The position numbers and the translations under genes were made by a program. A stretch of 64,000 nt of DNA from Porticoccaceae bacterium (GTDB lineage Bacteria > Pseudomonadota > Gammaproteobacteria > Pseudomonadales > Porticoccaceae), in contig JABJOY010000034.1 of the NCBI GenBank assembly GCA_018664075.1, positions 48,394 through 112,393 on the forward strand. The letters are read 5' to 3'. Positions within the stretch are counted from its first letter, which is position 1, and each line of letters begins with the position of its first letter. A model generated the notes under the pieces. It had not been told where the DNA came from. It ran no database searches and worked only from the letters and a program-made list of their open reading frames with translations. Shown here in pieces: positions 27,751 through 37,034 of this stretch.

Positions 27751-29745
27751 ATGGATAATAAAGCAGGCTACGCACAGCATAAAATTATTGCACTCCTATT
27801 AGCCGTCGCGGTCGTCTCCGGCTGTGATCAATCACCTAATTCATCGCCACAGAGCGCTAGCTCATCTGCTGCAAGTCAATTTACCATTGCCAGCAATAGA
27901 GCCTTTGTGGAAAACCTGGATCTGGACAACCAGCAGGATTTTGAGGATGCCCGCAGAGGCATGGTTGCCGAGGCCCCCAATGCAGCGCTAACAAGTGAGT
28001 CTGGCGTGCAGGTCTGGGACGCCAGTGCCTATGATTTTATTGTGGGAGAAGCGCCGGATACGGTTAACCCCAGCCTCTGGCGCCAGGCCAAACTTAATAA
28101 TATTCGCGGGCTGTTTAAAGTTGATGAAGGAATCTATCAGCTGCGCGGTTTTGATCTGGCCAACACCAGCCTGATTAAAAGTGACTCCGGCTGGATACTA
28201 GTTGATCCATTGACCACATTGGAAACCACTGAAGCGGCAATGGCCTTTGCCGAACAGCACCTGGGCGAAATAAAGTTGACCGGTGTGATCTTTACCCACA
28301 GTCATATCGACCATTTTGGTGGGGTATTGTCGCTGATTAATGCTCAACAGGCGGCGGATAATACTGTGCCGATTATTGCGCCATCCGGGTTTATGCAAGA
28401 GGCCACCAGCGAAAATGTTATCGCTGGCCCAGCCATGACCCGCCGCGGCACCTATATGTTTGGCAATAGCCTGCCGCGCTCTGCCACCGGCCATGTGGAT
28501 GCTGGGCTGGGCAAGCAGGTGGTTTACGGCAGCACTTCCATTCTTCAGCCAACGGTAGTGATTGATCAACCGGAAATGGCCATGACTGTCGATGGTGTTG
28601 AGTTCGACTTCTACAATATGCCCGGCTCTGAGGCGCCGGCAGAACTGACCTTCTATCTTCCTGAGCACAGGGCTTTTTGTGGTGCCGAGGTGCTGTCCCA
28701 TGTGATGCACAATGTACTCACCCTGCGCGGTGCCAAAGTGCGCGATGCATTGCTGTGGAGTGATTATATCGGCCAGTCCATAGATCGGCTGGATGATGTT
28801 GAGGTGTTTTTTAATAGCCACCACTGGCCAACCTGGGGTCATGATCGAATTATCACCCAGATGGAACAGCAACAGGATATGTACAAATTTACCCATGACC
28901 AGACAGTGCGGCTGGCTAATCTGGGCTATACCCCCAGAGAGATTGCCGAGCGCCTGAAACTGCCCGAGAGCCTGGCGGGGAATTTCCATCTGCGGGGTTA
29001 CTACGGCACCCTGAGCCACAACAGCAAGGCGGTGTATCAGCATTATTTTGGCTGGTATCAGGGTAACCCGGCCCAGCTTAATCCATTGCCGCCGGAGCAG
29101 TCTTCGCTGCGCTATGTGGAGTTTATGGGAGGGGCTGAGGCTATTCTTGAAAAGGCTTCAGAGTCCATGCAGCTAGGTGAATATCGCTGGGTTGCCGAGG
29201 TACTTAATCATCTGGTATTTGCCCAGCCGGATAATGGCCCGGCCAAGCGGATGCTGGCAGAGGCTTATCAACAGCTCGGCTATCAGTCTGAGTCCGGCCC
29301 CTGGCGGGATATCTATCTATCGGGTGCGCTTGAGTTGCTGTCCGGGACACCAGATCAGTATTACGATCCGGTGTTTGCCAAGGCATTTGTGCAACAGGTG
29401 CCGCTGGTGCAATTTATGAAGGCACTGTCTGTCAGGCTGGATGGGGAAAAAGCAGAGGGCGAGCGACTGGTACTCAATGTGTTATTTACCGATCAGCAAC
29501 AGAATTTTGTCCTGACTGTGCGCAATTCAGTGATGCATTACAAGGAGTCACCAGCAGCCGCTAATGCAGACGTGAGCATTGCTCTAAGCAAGAATTTATT
29601 TGTGGATATCTTGTTGGGGCAGGCGGGTATTCAGCAGCTGCTGACAACGGATGAACTGGCGGTTGAGGGTAGTGTGATAAAGCTGCTTAAATTCTTCTCT
29701 CTGCTGGGAGAGAGTAACGATAACTTTAATATGGTAACGCCGTAA
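27751..29745 (+). CDS. alkyl sulfatase, MBL fold, lipoprotein (SdsA1-like)
   Basis: FTHSHIDHFGGV metal motif, N-terminal lipobox VVSGC, C-terminal SCP2-like domain. Confidence 0.9.
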   Translation: MDNKAGYAQHKIIALLLAVAVVSGCDQSPNSSPQSASSSAASQFTIASNRAFVENLDLDNQQDFEDARRGMVAEAPNAALTSESGVQVWDASAYDFIVGEAPDTVNPSLWRQAKLNNIRGLFKVDEGIYQLRGFDLANTSLIKSDSGWILVDPLTTLETTEAAMAFAEQHLGEIKLTGVIFTHSHIDHFGGVLSLINAQQAADNTVPIIAPSGFMQEATSENVIAGPAMTRRGTYMFGNSLPRSATGHVDAGLGKQVVYGSTSILQPTVVIDQPEMAMTVDGVEFDFYNMPGSEAPAELTFYLPEHRAFCGAEVLSHVMHNVLTLRGAKVRDALLWSDYIGQSIDRLDDVEVFFNSHHWPTWGHDRIITQMEQQQDMYKFTHDQTVRLANLGYTPREIAERLKLPESLAGNFHLRGYYGTLSHNSKAVYQHYFGWYQGNPAQLNPLPPEQSSLRYVEFMGGAEAILEKASESMQLGEYRWVAEVLNHLVFAQPDNGPAKRMLAEAYQQLGYQSESGPWRDIYLSGALELLSGTPDQYYDPVFAKAFVQQVPLVQFMKALSVRLDGEKAEGERLVLNVLFTDQQQNFVLTVRNSVMHYKESPAAANADVSIALSKNLFVDILLGQAGIQQLLTTDELAVEGSVIKLLKFFSLLGESNDNFNMVTP

Positions 29746-29761
29746 TTGGTTGGGATTATAG

Positions 29762-30943
29762 ATGATGCCTAGTATTAGAGTGGGAATAAGGGCGCTTGGC
29801 TGGACACTGGCCTGTGTGCTGATGCTGTTTGTGGCCTTGCTGACAGTACTCTGGCCGCAGAATAACTATCTGTCCCCCGAAGCATTGCCCTTTACCGCTC
29901 AGCGGCTGGCTCACAGACCTATAATCACCGTAGATAATAGCCCTCGACTGCAGCAGCTGGCGGAGGCGGAAGGGTATATAAATATCAATGGCCCCAGCAT
30001 GATTCTGGTGCCCGATTGGGTTGAGAATCCCCTGGGTAAATACTATCTGTATTTCTCTCACCATAAAGGGGATTTTATCCGTATGGCCTATGGGGATATG
30101 CCTGAGGGGCCCTGGACTGTTTATGAAGCAGGTGTGTTGTCATTGGAGGGTTCTGGTTTTCCCGTGAACTCCGTGCCCCAGTTGACCCCTGAAGCGGGCT
30201 TTGCCGAGCTGTGGCAAAACTTCTCAATTTATATAGTTCGGGACGCCGTGCTGGCTATTTACAAGGCCTTGGTGACGGATCAGCAGACCCGGCAGGAGCG
30301 GGGCATTGCTCTGAGTCAAGACAAGACCCCCCATATAGCCAGTCCGGAACTGGTGGTGGATCATGACAATCAGCGTATTTTAATGTTTTACCATGGTCAG
30401 CGGGATACCCTGTCCCAGATCACCGGTATTGCCAGTTCTGGGGATGGCATTAGCTTTACCAATACAGGCAAAACCGTGGCTGGTGTCTATATGCGCCACT
30501 TTGAATACCGGAATAAGCAGTATCTGCTGGGGTCCCCCGGTATTTTATTTCGCAGTGATAGTTTGCTTGGCCCTTATCAGCCCAGAGATAGGTCATTATT
30601 TGAACCCAATATTCGCCATGCAGCACTGCTGTTAGAGGAAGACAGCCTGATGGTAGCCTGGTCGCGTGTGGGGGAGGCACCAGAGAAAATACTGCTATCG
30701 CAGATTGATCTCTCGCCAGCTGACTGGGATCGCTGGCGTGCCACTGAGGGTGTCGAGCTGTTGCGGCCTGAGCTGTCCTGGGAGGGGGTGGATATGGAGC
30801 CCTTGCCATCGCTGCGAGGAGAACTGGTGATGGTGGCCAATGAGTTGCGTGACCCCTACCTGTTTAAAGATCAAGATGGCAGCAAATATTTGCTCTATGT
30901 GGGCGCGGGGGAGCAGGCAATTGGCATTGCCAGTCTTGAATAA
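29762..30943 (+). CDS. membrane-anchored beta-propeller / glycoside-hydrolase-like protein
   Basis: N-terminal TM; GKYYLYFSHHKGDFIRMAYGDMPEGPWTVYE; C-terminal DPYLFKDQDGSKYLLYVGAGEQAIGIASLE resembles five-bladed propeller GH repeats. Confidence 0.6.
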   Translation: MMPSIRVGIRALGWTLACVLMLFVALLTVLWPQNNYLSPEALPFTAQRLAHRPIITVDNSPRLQQLAEAEGYININGPSMILVPDWVENPLGKYYLYFSHHKGDFIRMAYGDMPEGPWTVYEAGVLSLEGSGFPVNSVPQLTPEAGFAELWQNFSIYIVRDAVLAIYKALVTDQQTRQERGIALSQDKTPHIASPELVVDHDNQRILMFYHGQRDTLSQITGIASSGDGISFTNTGKTVAGVYMRHFEYRNKQYLLGSPGILFRSDSLLGPYQPRDRSLFEPNIRHAALLLEEDSLMVAWSRVGEAPEKILLSQIDLSPADWDRWRATEGVELLRPELSWEGVDMEPLPSLRGELVMVANELRDPYLFKDQDGSKYLLYVGAGEQAIGIASLE

Positions 30944-31034
30944 ACCGGGCTCTGGTGACAAGTCGCAGATGACAGGACTGTTACATTAGCCGGGTAACAA
31001 TTATTAATAAATCTAACCATAAAAGAGTTATTCA

Positions 31035-31931
31035 GTGTCTATAGAGTCAACCAAATTTCTTCAGTCCAATGGAATTCGTATTGCCTATGAGGAGTTCGGC
31101 AATGCCGATGATCCTGTTATTTTACTGGTAGCAGGCCTCTATAATCAGCTGGTGCGCTGGCCCGTAGAGTTATGTGAGCTGCTGGTAGCAAGGGGCTTTC
31201 GTGTTATTCGCTTTGATAATCGTGATATTGGCCTAACCGATAAGATGGATGGGGTTAAGGCACCGGGCATTCTGCGATTAATGCTCAGGTATTATCTGGG
31301 TATTCCGGTTTCAGCACCCTATAGCCTCAGTGATATGGCCGCAGATACGGTGGGAATTTTGGATGCATTGGAGATTCCCCAGGCCCATATCGTTGGTATG
31401 TCGATGGGGGGGATGATCAGCCAGTTGGTTACTGGTTTGTATCCAGACAGAATTCTGTCCCTGACCTCTATTATGTCGACCAGCGGCGAATGGGGCAAAG
31501 GTGTTGCTTCACTAAAGGTGTCCAGGCAGATGACCAGACCGACCTCAAAAGACCGTACCGCTCTGGATAATGCCGTTGACACCTGGCAGATGATTGGAAG
31601 CCCAGCCTATCCTATGACTGATGGGGCGGTGCGGGCCCTGGTCAAGGCGGAGCATAAGCGCTCAAGCAACCCTGCTGGATATATGCGTCAGATCGCCGCT
31701 ATTCGCACCGCACCCAGCAGATCCAGGCTGCTTAAAACAATCAAAGTACCGGTTTTGATTATCCATGGTGAGCAGGATGTGCTGGTGCCAGTTAGTGGCG
31801 GGATTGATACAGCTAGGCATATTGAGCATGCAGAATTGAGACTATTTGACGGTATGGGACACACATTGCCTCAGGCTCTTTTGCCGACATTCGCCGAACT
31901 TATTGCCAAAAACTGCATAAAAGGGCATTAA
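31035..31931 (+). CDS. alpha/beta hydrolase
   Basis: GMSMGGMISQLV nucleophile elbow; IHGEQDVLVPV; DGMGHTLP; GTG start. Confidence 0.9.
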   Translation: MSIESTKFLQSNGIRIAYEEFGNADDPVILLVAGLYNQLVRWPVELCELLVARGFRVIRFDNRDIGLTDKMDGVKAPGILRLMLRYYLGIPVSAPYSLSDMAADTVGILDALEIPQAHIVGMSMGGMISQLVTGLYPDRILSLTSIMSTSGEWGKGVASLKVSRQMTRPTSKDRTALDNAVDTWQMIGSPAYPMTDGAVRALVKAEHKRSSNPAGYMRQIAAIRTAPSRSRLLKTIKVPVLIIHGEQDVLVPVSGGIDTARHIEHAELRLFDGMGHTLPQALLPTFAELIAKNCIKGH

Positions 31932-31979
31932 TCGACGAAGTTTTAGGCCTAGCATCAGGTGGTGATAAAAGCGGGGATG

Positions 31980-32015
31980 AAAAAAGGGGTCTCACTTGGA
32001 AAAACATGAGACCCC
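31980..32015 (-). terminator. Rho-independent terminator of the minus-strand thiolase gene
   Basis: On minus: GGGGTCTCA - loop - TGAGACCCC then TTTTTT; 9-bp perfect stem. Confidence 0.8.
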
Positions 32016-32044
32016 AGGGGGAGAAAACCGGTTGCTGCTGATTT

Positions 32045-33325
32045 CTATCTCTCAATTATTGCGGTGACACCTTGGCCACCAGCAGCGCATATAGAAATAA
32101 GACCGCGGCCTTCCCCTTTTTGTTCCAATATTTTTGCCAATGTTGCAATTATTCTTGGCCCTGTTGCTGCAAATGGGTGTCCGGTGGCAACACTGGAGCC
32201 TTTTACATTTAATTTCTCTCGATCAATACTGCCCAGAGCCTTGTCCAGGCCGAGCTTGTTTTTACAGAAGTCGTCGTCTTCCCAGGCTTTCATGGTGCAC
32301 AGAGCCTGGGCGGCAAAGGCTTCATGTAGCTCGTAGAAGTCAAAGTCCTGCAGGCTTAGGCCGGCGCGCTGCAACATGCGCGGCACGGCGTAGGCCGGTG
32401 CCATCAGTAGGCCTTCACTCTGTTCACCCTGGGAAAAAAAGTCTACAGCTGCCACTTCGCTAAAACTTAGATAGGCCATAACAGGCAGATTGTGTTCAGC
32501 GGCCCATTCTTCACTGGCCAGCAGCACTGACGCGGCGCCGTCAGTCAATGTGGTTGAGTTAGCCGCGGTTAAAGAGCCGTTTTCACGGTCAAAAGCGGGT
32601 TTTAATTTCGCCAGTTTTTCCATTGGTGTGTCGCGCATAATACCGTCTCGCTCGACGCCATTAAATGGGCTGATCAAATCCTCAAAGAAGCCTTCATCGT
32701 AAGCGGCCAGCAGATTCTGGTGACTGTTCCAGGTTAGCTGGTCCTGGGCTTCACGGCTAATGCCCCACTGTTTAACCATTAGCTCACAGTGCTGGCCCAT
32801 AGACAGGCCTGTGCGCGGTTCCGCATTGGCTGGCAAGGAGGGCAGAATAAAGCTGGGGCGAAAGCGCAACAGAGTCTTGAGTCGCTCGCCCATGGTTTTG
32901 GCCTTGTTCAGATCCAGTATCATGCGGCGATATTTTTCATTCAGGGCAATAGGTGCATCGCTGGCTGTATCTGTGCCTGCAGCAATGCCTGCATCAATCT
33001 GACCAAGAGCAATTTTATTGGCCACCAGAATCGCTGCTTCAAGACCGGTGCCGCAGGCTTGCTGAATATCATAGGCTGGGGTTTCCAGTGCCAGTCCAGA
33101 GTTTAATGTGGCTTCGCGGGCCAGATTAAAATCCCGGGAATGCTTCATAACAGCACCGGCAGAGACTTCACCCAGGCGCTCGCCCTCAAGGCCAAAGCGC
33201 TCGACCAGACCCTGCAAGGTGGCGGAGAGCATATCCATATTGCTGGCATAGCTATAGGCGGTATTGCTGCGCATAAAAGGGATACGGTTTCCGCCAATAA
33301 TGGCAACTCTGCGTATTTCGCTCAT
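32045..33325 (-). CDS. acetyl-CoA acyltransferase (FadI-like thiolase)
   Basis: QQACGTGLEAAILVANKI, NVKGSSVATGHPFAATGPRI, CAAGGQG. Confidence 0.93.
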   Translation of the reverse strand: MSEIRRVAIIGGNRIPFMRSNTAYSYASNMDMLSATLQGLVERFGLEGERLGEVSAGAVMKHSRDFNLAREATLNSGLALETPAYDIQQACGTGLEAAILVANKIALGQIDAGIAAGTDTASDAPIALNEKYRRMILDLNKAKTMGERLKTLLRFRPSFILPSLPANAEPRTGLSMGQHCELMVKQWGISREAQDQLTWNSHQNLLAAYDEGFFEDLISPFNGVERDGIMRDTPMEKLAKLKPAFDRENGSLTAANSTTLTDGAASVLLASEEWAAEHNLPVMAYLSFSEVAAVDFFSQGEQSEGLLMAPAYAVPRMLQRAGLSLQDFDFYELHEAFAAQALCTMKAWEDDDFCKNKLGLDKALGSIDREKLNVKGSSVATGHPFAATGPRIIATLAKILEQKGEGRGLISICAAGGQGVTAIIER

Positions 33326-33420
33326 AATATTTTTCCAGTGTCGATTGTTATATTAATTAAACAGGTATTATTGCTCTAATCTGTTTAATAGCAATAGGCC
33401 GGCAGGTTAACCAAAGACAA

Positions 33421-33478
33421 TGCAGCAACCATTGGCCAATGGGCTATAGAGATTGGCATCTCGGCCAATGGAGTTGCA
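33421..33478. promoter_or_regulatory. putative operator in the thiolase/FabG4-like divergent intergenic region
   Basis: Perfect 14-bp palindrome CCATTGGCCAATGG (33429-33442) and ATTGG-N8-CCAAT (33452-33469); outer arms TGCAGCAACCATTGGCC / GGCCAATGGAGTTGCA are near-inverted repeats. Confidence 0.55.
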
Positions 33479-33533
33479 GGCTCTCGAGGTAAACTTGCCT
33501 CGTTGACCATTAACTGCCCAAAGGATCCAACTG

Positions 33534-34871
33534 ATGACTGATCGCTATCTGGAACTTGCCAATACTAATTTGACCAAATCTCTGTTTGACGGCCTGGGTT
33601 TACCGACACCGGTACGCCTGAAAAGAGAAGACAATGCTGACCCCCACCAGCTGACGGGCAATGTATTGCTGGGCAGTAGCCAGGGTGCGGGTTTTAGCGG
33701 CGAAATCACCTCAATCCTGAGTTCTACGCCCTTGGCTATGGTCAATGCAGGTGATGACAATAAGGTCAGCTTGGTCTTTGATGCATCGGGAATTAGCAGT
33801 GCCGATGAGAGTATTCAGCTGTATGAATTTTTTAATCAGAATCTAAAATTACTGGCCCAATGCGGGCGTGTGATCGTCATTGGCCACCGGCCAGAATCCC
33901 TCAGCAATACTACCCATGCTACTTTGCAGCGTGGCCTGGTGGGCTTTGTTAAATCTGTTGCCAAAGAGATTGGTCGCAAGGGGGCAACCGCTAATTTGAT
34001 CTACGTGGATAAGGGCGGCAAAGCTGCTATAGAAGCACCGTTGCGGTTTTTATTGTCAGCGGGCTCTGCCTTTATGAATGCCCAGGTACTAACTGCAGGC
34101 AAGCCGGTCACTGATGGTGCTGGCGACTGGACAAGGCCATTGGAGGGCAAGATTGCGCTGGTCACTGGGGCCGCCAGAGGCATAGGTTTGGCGATTAGCC
34201 AGGTCTTAGCGCGAGACGGTGCCACTGTGATTGGCGTTGATGTGCCTCAGGCTGAGACTGAGCTTAAAGCCGCCATGGACAGTATTGGAGGGCTTTGCCT
34301 GCCTCTGGATATCACCAGCGATGGGGCGGCCGAGATCCTGGTTAACTTCTGTCAGGAACAGGGTAGTAGTCTCCACAGCATTATTCACAATGCCGGTATT
34401 ACCAGAGATAAAATGCTCAGCCGTATGACCAATGTGCAATGGGACTTGCTGATGCAGGTTAATCTGGGTGCCGCCCAGCGTATTAACGATGCTCTTATGG
34501 CCACCGACCTGCTGGATAATGGCGGCAAAATTATTGGAGTGGCCTCAATTAGTGGCATTGCCGGTAATGTGGGCCAGACCAATTATGGCTTTTCCAAATC
34601 AGCCGTTATTGGCATGGTTGATAGTCTGGCGAAACCCTGTGCCAAGCGCGGCATTACCATTAATGCAGTGGCCCCAGGTTTTATTGAAACCCAGATGACC
34701 GCAGCGATTCCCTTTGTGACCAGACAGATGGGCCGCAGATTATCTTCATTGAGTCAGGGTGGATTGCCGGTGGATGTGGCTGAGGTGATAGGCTTCTTTG
34801 TCAGTCCGCAAGCCGCAGGCATTAATGGCAATACCGTGCGGGTTTGCGGACAGAGTCTGCTGGGCGCATAG
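33534..34871 (+). CDS. high-molecular-weight 3-oxoacyl-ACP/CoA reductase (FabG4-like)
   Basis: Degenerate N-terminal Rossmann-like domain plus KIALVTGAARGIGLAISQVLARDGATVIGVD and YGFSKSAVIGM. Confidence 0.88.
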   Translation: MTDRYLELANTNLTKSLFDGLGLPTPVRLKREDNADPHQLTGNVLLGSSQGAGFSGEITSILSSTPLAMVNAGDDNKVSLVFDASGISSADESIQLYEFFNQNLKLLAQCGRVIVIGHRPESLSNTTHATLQRGLVGFVKSVAKEIGRKGATANLIYVDKGGKAAIEAPLRFLLSAGSAFMNAQVLTAGKPVTDGAGDWTRPLEGKIALVTGAARGIGLAISQVLARDGATVIGVDVPQAETELKAAMDSIGGLCLPLDITSDGAAEILVNFCQEQGSSLHSIIHNAGITRDKMLSRMTNVQWDLLMQVNLGAAQRINDALMATDLLDNGGKIIGVASISGIAGNVGQTNYGFSKSAVIGMVDSLAKPCAKRGITINAVAPGFIETQMTAAIPFVTRQMGRRLSSLSQGGLPVDVAEVIGFFVSPQAAGINGNTVRVCGQSLLGA

Positions 34872-34900
34872 GCCCCTGAGAAGCCGGGGGCGTAGAACCC

Positions 34901-35929
34901 CTAGTTTGAGCTGTGCAACGCCGAATTAAGCTCTACAGCAGTTTGGTTAGTCAGGCACTCAACTGTGCCGGTAACGGAGTTGCGTCTGAACAGCAGATCA
35001 CTTTTGCTGCTCAGATCCCGGGCTTTGACCTTGCCGCTGACCTGCTTCTGATCATCCAGCATGGTGACAACGGTACCGGCAGTAATGTAGAGGCCAGCTT
35101 CCAATGTGCAGCGATCACCCAGGGGAATGCCGAGACCGGCATTGGCCCCGAGCAGACACTTTTCGCCCATGGAAATTACCATGCTGCCGCCACCGGAAAG
35201 GGTGCCCATAATTGAAGCGCCACCGCCAACATCAGAGCCAGCGCCACAGAAAACGCCAGCAGATACTCTGCCTTCGATCATATTTGGACCCTCGGCGCCT
35301 GCATTAAAGTTAATAAAACCTTCATGCATAACCGTGGTGCCTTCACCGACATAGGCGCCGAGGCGCACTCTTGAAGTATCCGCAATACGGACGCCGCTGG
35401 GTACTATGTAATCGACCATCTTGGGAAACTTGTCCACACAGTCCACGGATAGCGGCTGCCCGGCCATGCGCGCCTGCAACATGCGGATTGGTAATTCATT
35501 AATATCAATGGCGCCAACGCTGGTCCAGGCAACATTTTTCAACACGCCAAATATACCGGTCAGATCTGTGCCATGGGGCTTGACGAGTCGGTGAGACAGC
35601 AGATGCAGTTTGAGGTAACCCTGGGGCACAGAACTTGGCGGGCTATCTTCGGTCAGCAGCACTGCAACAACAGGGCGGCTGGATGCGGCCAGCTGTTCAA
35701 CAGCGGCGGCCAATTCAGAATAGCCATTTTGGTTCAGGGCAGTATGCAATGACGTCAGCTGCTTGTTGTCTGGCTCAATATCGCCAGCAGTCAGGCCCAG
35801 GCTGGCGATAAAAATATCGCTCAGGGCCTGCTCTGGGTTTAATATTGGTGCAGGATAGAACACTTCCAGCCATTCGCCGCTGCTGTTTTTGGTGCCGACG
35901 CCTATGGCTAAACTGTACAAATTACTCAT
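34901..35929 (-). CDS. dapD: 2,3,4,5-tetrahydropyridine-2,6-dicarboxylate N-succinyltransferase
   Basis: YVGEGTTVMHEGFINFNAGAEGPNMIEGRVSAGVFCGAGSDVGGGASIMGTLSGGG; ATG at 35929. Confidence 0.93.
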   Translation of the reverse strand: MSNLYSLAIGVGTKNSSGEWLEVFYPAPILNPEQALSDIFIASLGLTAGDIEPDNKQLTSLHTALNQNGYSELAAAVEQLAASSRPVVAVLLTEDSPPSSVPQGYLKLHLLSHRLVKPHGTDLTGIFGVLKNVAWTSVGAIDINELPIRMLQARMAGQPLSVDCVDKFPKMVDYIVPSGVRIADTSRVRLGAYVGEGTTVMHEGFINFNAGAEGPNMIEGRVSAGVFCGAGSDVGGGASIMGTLSGGGSMVISMGEKCLLGANAGLGIPLGDRCTLEAGLYITAGTVVTMLDDQKQVSGKVKARDLSSKSDLLFRRNSVTGTVECLTNQTAVELNSALHSSN

Positions 35930-35951
35930 GTCTTTACTCTTGTGATTTAAA

Positions 35952-36299
35952 TTAATTAAAGATTTTCTGGTACTGATCGGCTTTAAAGCCAATGGTTATC
36001 ACCCCATCCACATCCAGCACTGGCCGTTTGATCATGGCCGGATGTTCCAACAGCAGGGCGTTAACATTGCCTGCATTAGCATTTTCCTGGGTCGCGCTAT
36101 CGAGCTTGCGCCAGGTAGTACCGCGGCGATTTAACACAGTTTCCCAGTCGGCCTGTTGCAACCAGCTGTCTATGGTAGCTGCATCAATGCCATCGGCGCG
36201 CACATCGTGAAATTGGTAGTCGATACCATTGTCTGTCAGCCAGTTGCGGGCCTTTTTAATCGTGTCGCAGTTTTTGATGCCGTAGAGAGTTGTTGTCAC
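35952..36299 (-). CDS. ArsC/Spx family protein (YffB-like)
   Basis: LYGIKNCDTIKKARNWLTDNGIDYQFHDVR; MIKRPVL. Confidence 0.92.
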   Translation of the reverse strand: MTTTLYGIKNCDTIKKARNWLTDNGIDYQFHDVRADGIDAATIDSWLQQADWETVLNRRGTTWRKLDSATQENANAGNVNALLLEHPAMIKRPVLDVDGVITIGFKADQYQKIFN

Positions 36300-36344
36300 T
36301 GTACTACCTTCCTTGATTTTAAGGTCGTAAGCATAGCAAAAGAG

Positions 36345-36998
36345 CTAGGGCTTATGGGCGATAAATGGGTTTTTACGATTGGGATAGCAGGTGGTGCAGA
36401 TATCGCAAACGCGACCATCACAGCCATGGGTAGAACAGTATTCACGGCCATAAAAAATTATCTGCAGATGCAATGCATTCCATTCCTCTCGAGGGAAGAG
36501 CTTTTTTAAATCTCGCTCTGTCTGGATAACGTTCTTGCCTTTGGTCAGTCCCCAGCGCTGGGCCAGGCGATGAATATGGGTATCGACCGGAAAGGCGGGG
36601 TGACCAAAGCCCTGAGACATGACCACGCCAGCGGTTTTATGACCGACACCAGGCAGGGATTCCAATGCCTTCCAGTCATCCGGGACCTCGCCTCCATGTT
36701 GCTCGACCAAAATCTTTGACAGTTTGGAGATGGCGCTGGATTTCTGCGGCGCCAGGCCGCAGGGGCGGACAACATTATAGATTTTGTCGACAGGAACATG
36801 CTGCATATCGAAGGGATTGTCGGCCAGGGCGAAAAGGGCCGGTGTTACCTGATTGACGCGGATATCTGTGCACTGAGCACTGAGAAGCACGGCTACCAGC
36901 AGCTCGAAATTATTGCTGTGATCCAGGGGCACAGGGGTCTCAGGATACAGTTCCTTCAACCGCTGGAGAATAAAAGCCGCACGTTGTTTTTTCAGCAT
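36345..36998 (-). CDS. nth: endonuclease III
   Basis: LLSAQCTDIRVNQVTPALF, LPGVGHKTAGVVM, FPVDTHIHRLAQRWGL, C-terminal 4Fe-4S cysteines. Confidence 0.96.
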   Translation of the reverse strand: MLKKQRAAFILQRLKELYPETPVPLDHSNNFELLVAVLLSAQCTDIRVNQVTPALFALADNPFDMQHVPVDKIYNVVRPCGLAPQKSSAISKLSKILVEQHGGEVPDDWKALESLPGVGHKTAGVVMSQGFGHPAFPVDTHIHRLAQRWGLTKGKNVIQTERDLKKLFPREEWNALHLQIIFYGREYCSTHGCDGRVCDICTTCYPNRKNPFIAHKP

Positions 36999-37034
36999 AC
37001 ACTTTCCTCTAGCTGTGTCCTTTAGCTGCATCCC

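Noticed and set aside
27508-27780. Minus-strand 90-aa ORF upstream of the alkylsulfatase
   Set aside because: Low-complexity, Leu/His/Cys-rich translation with no RBS or family signal. The plus strand of the same region shows Crp-like fragments instead.
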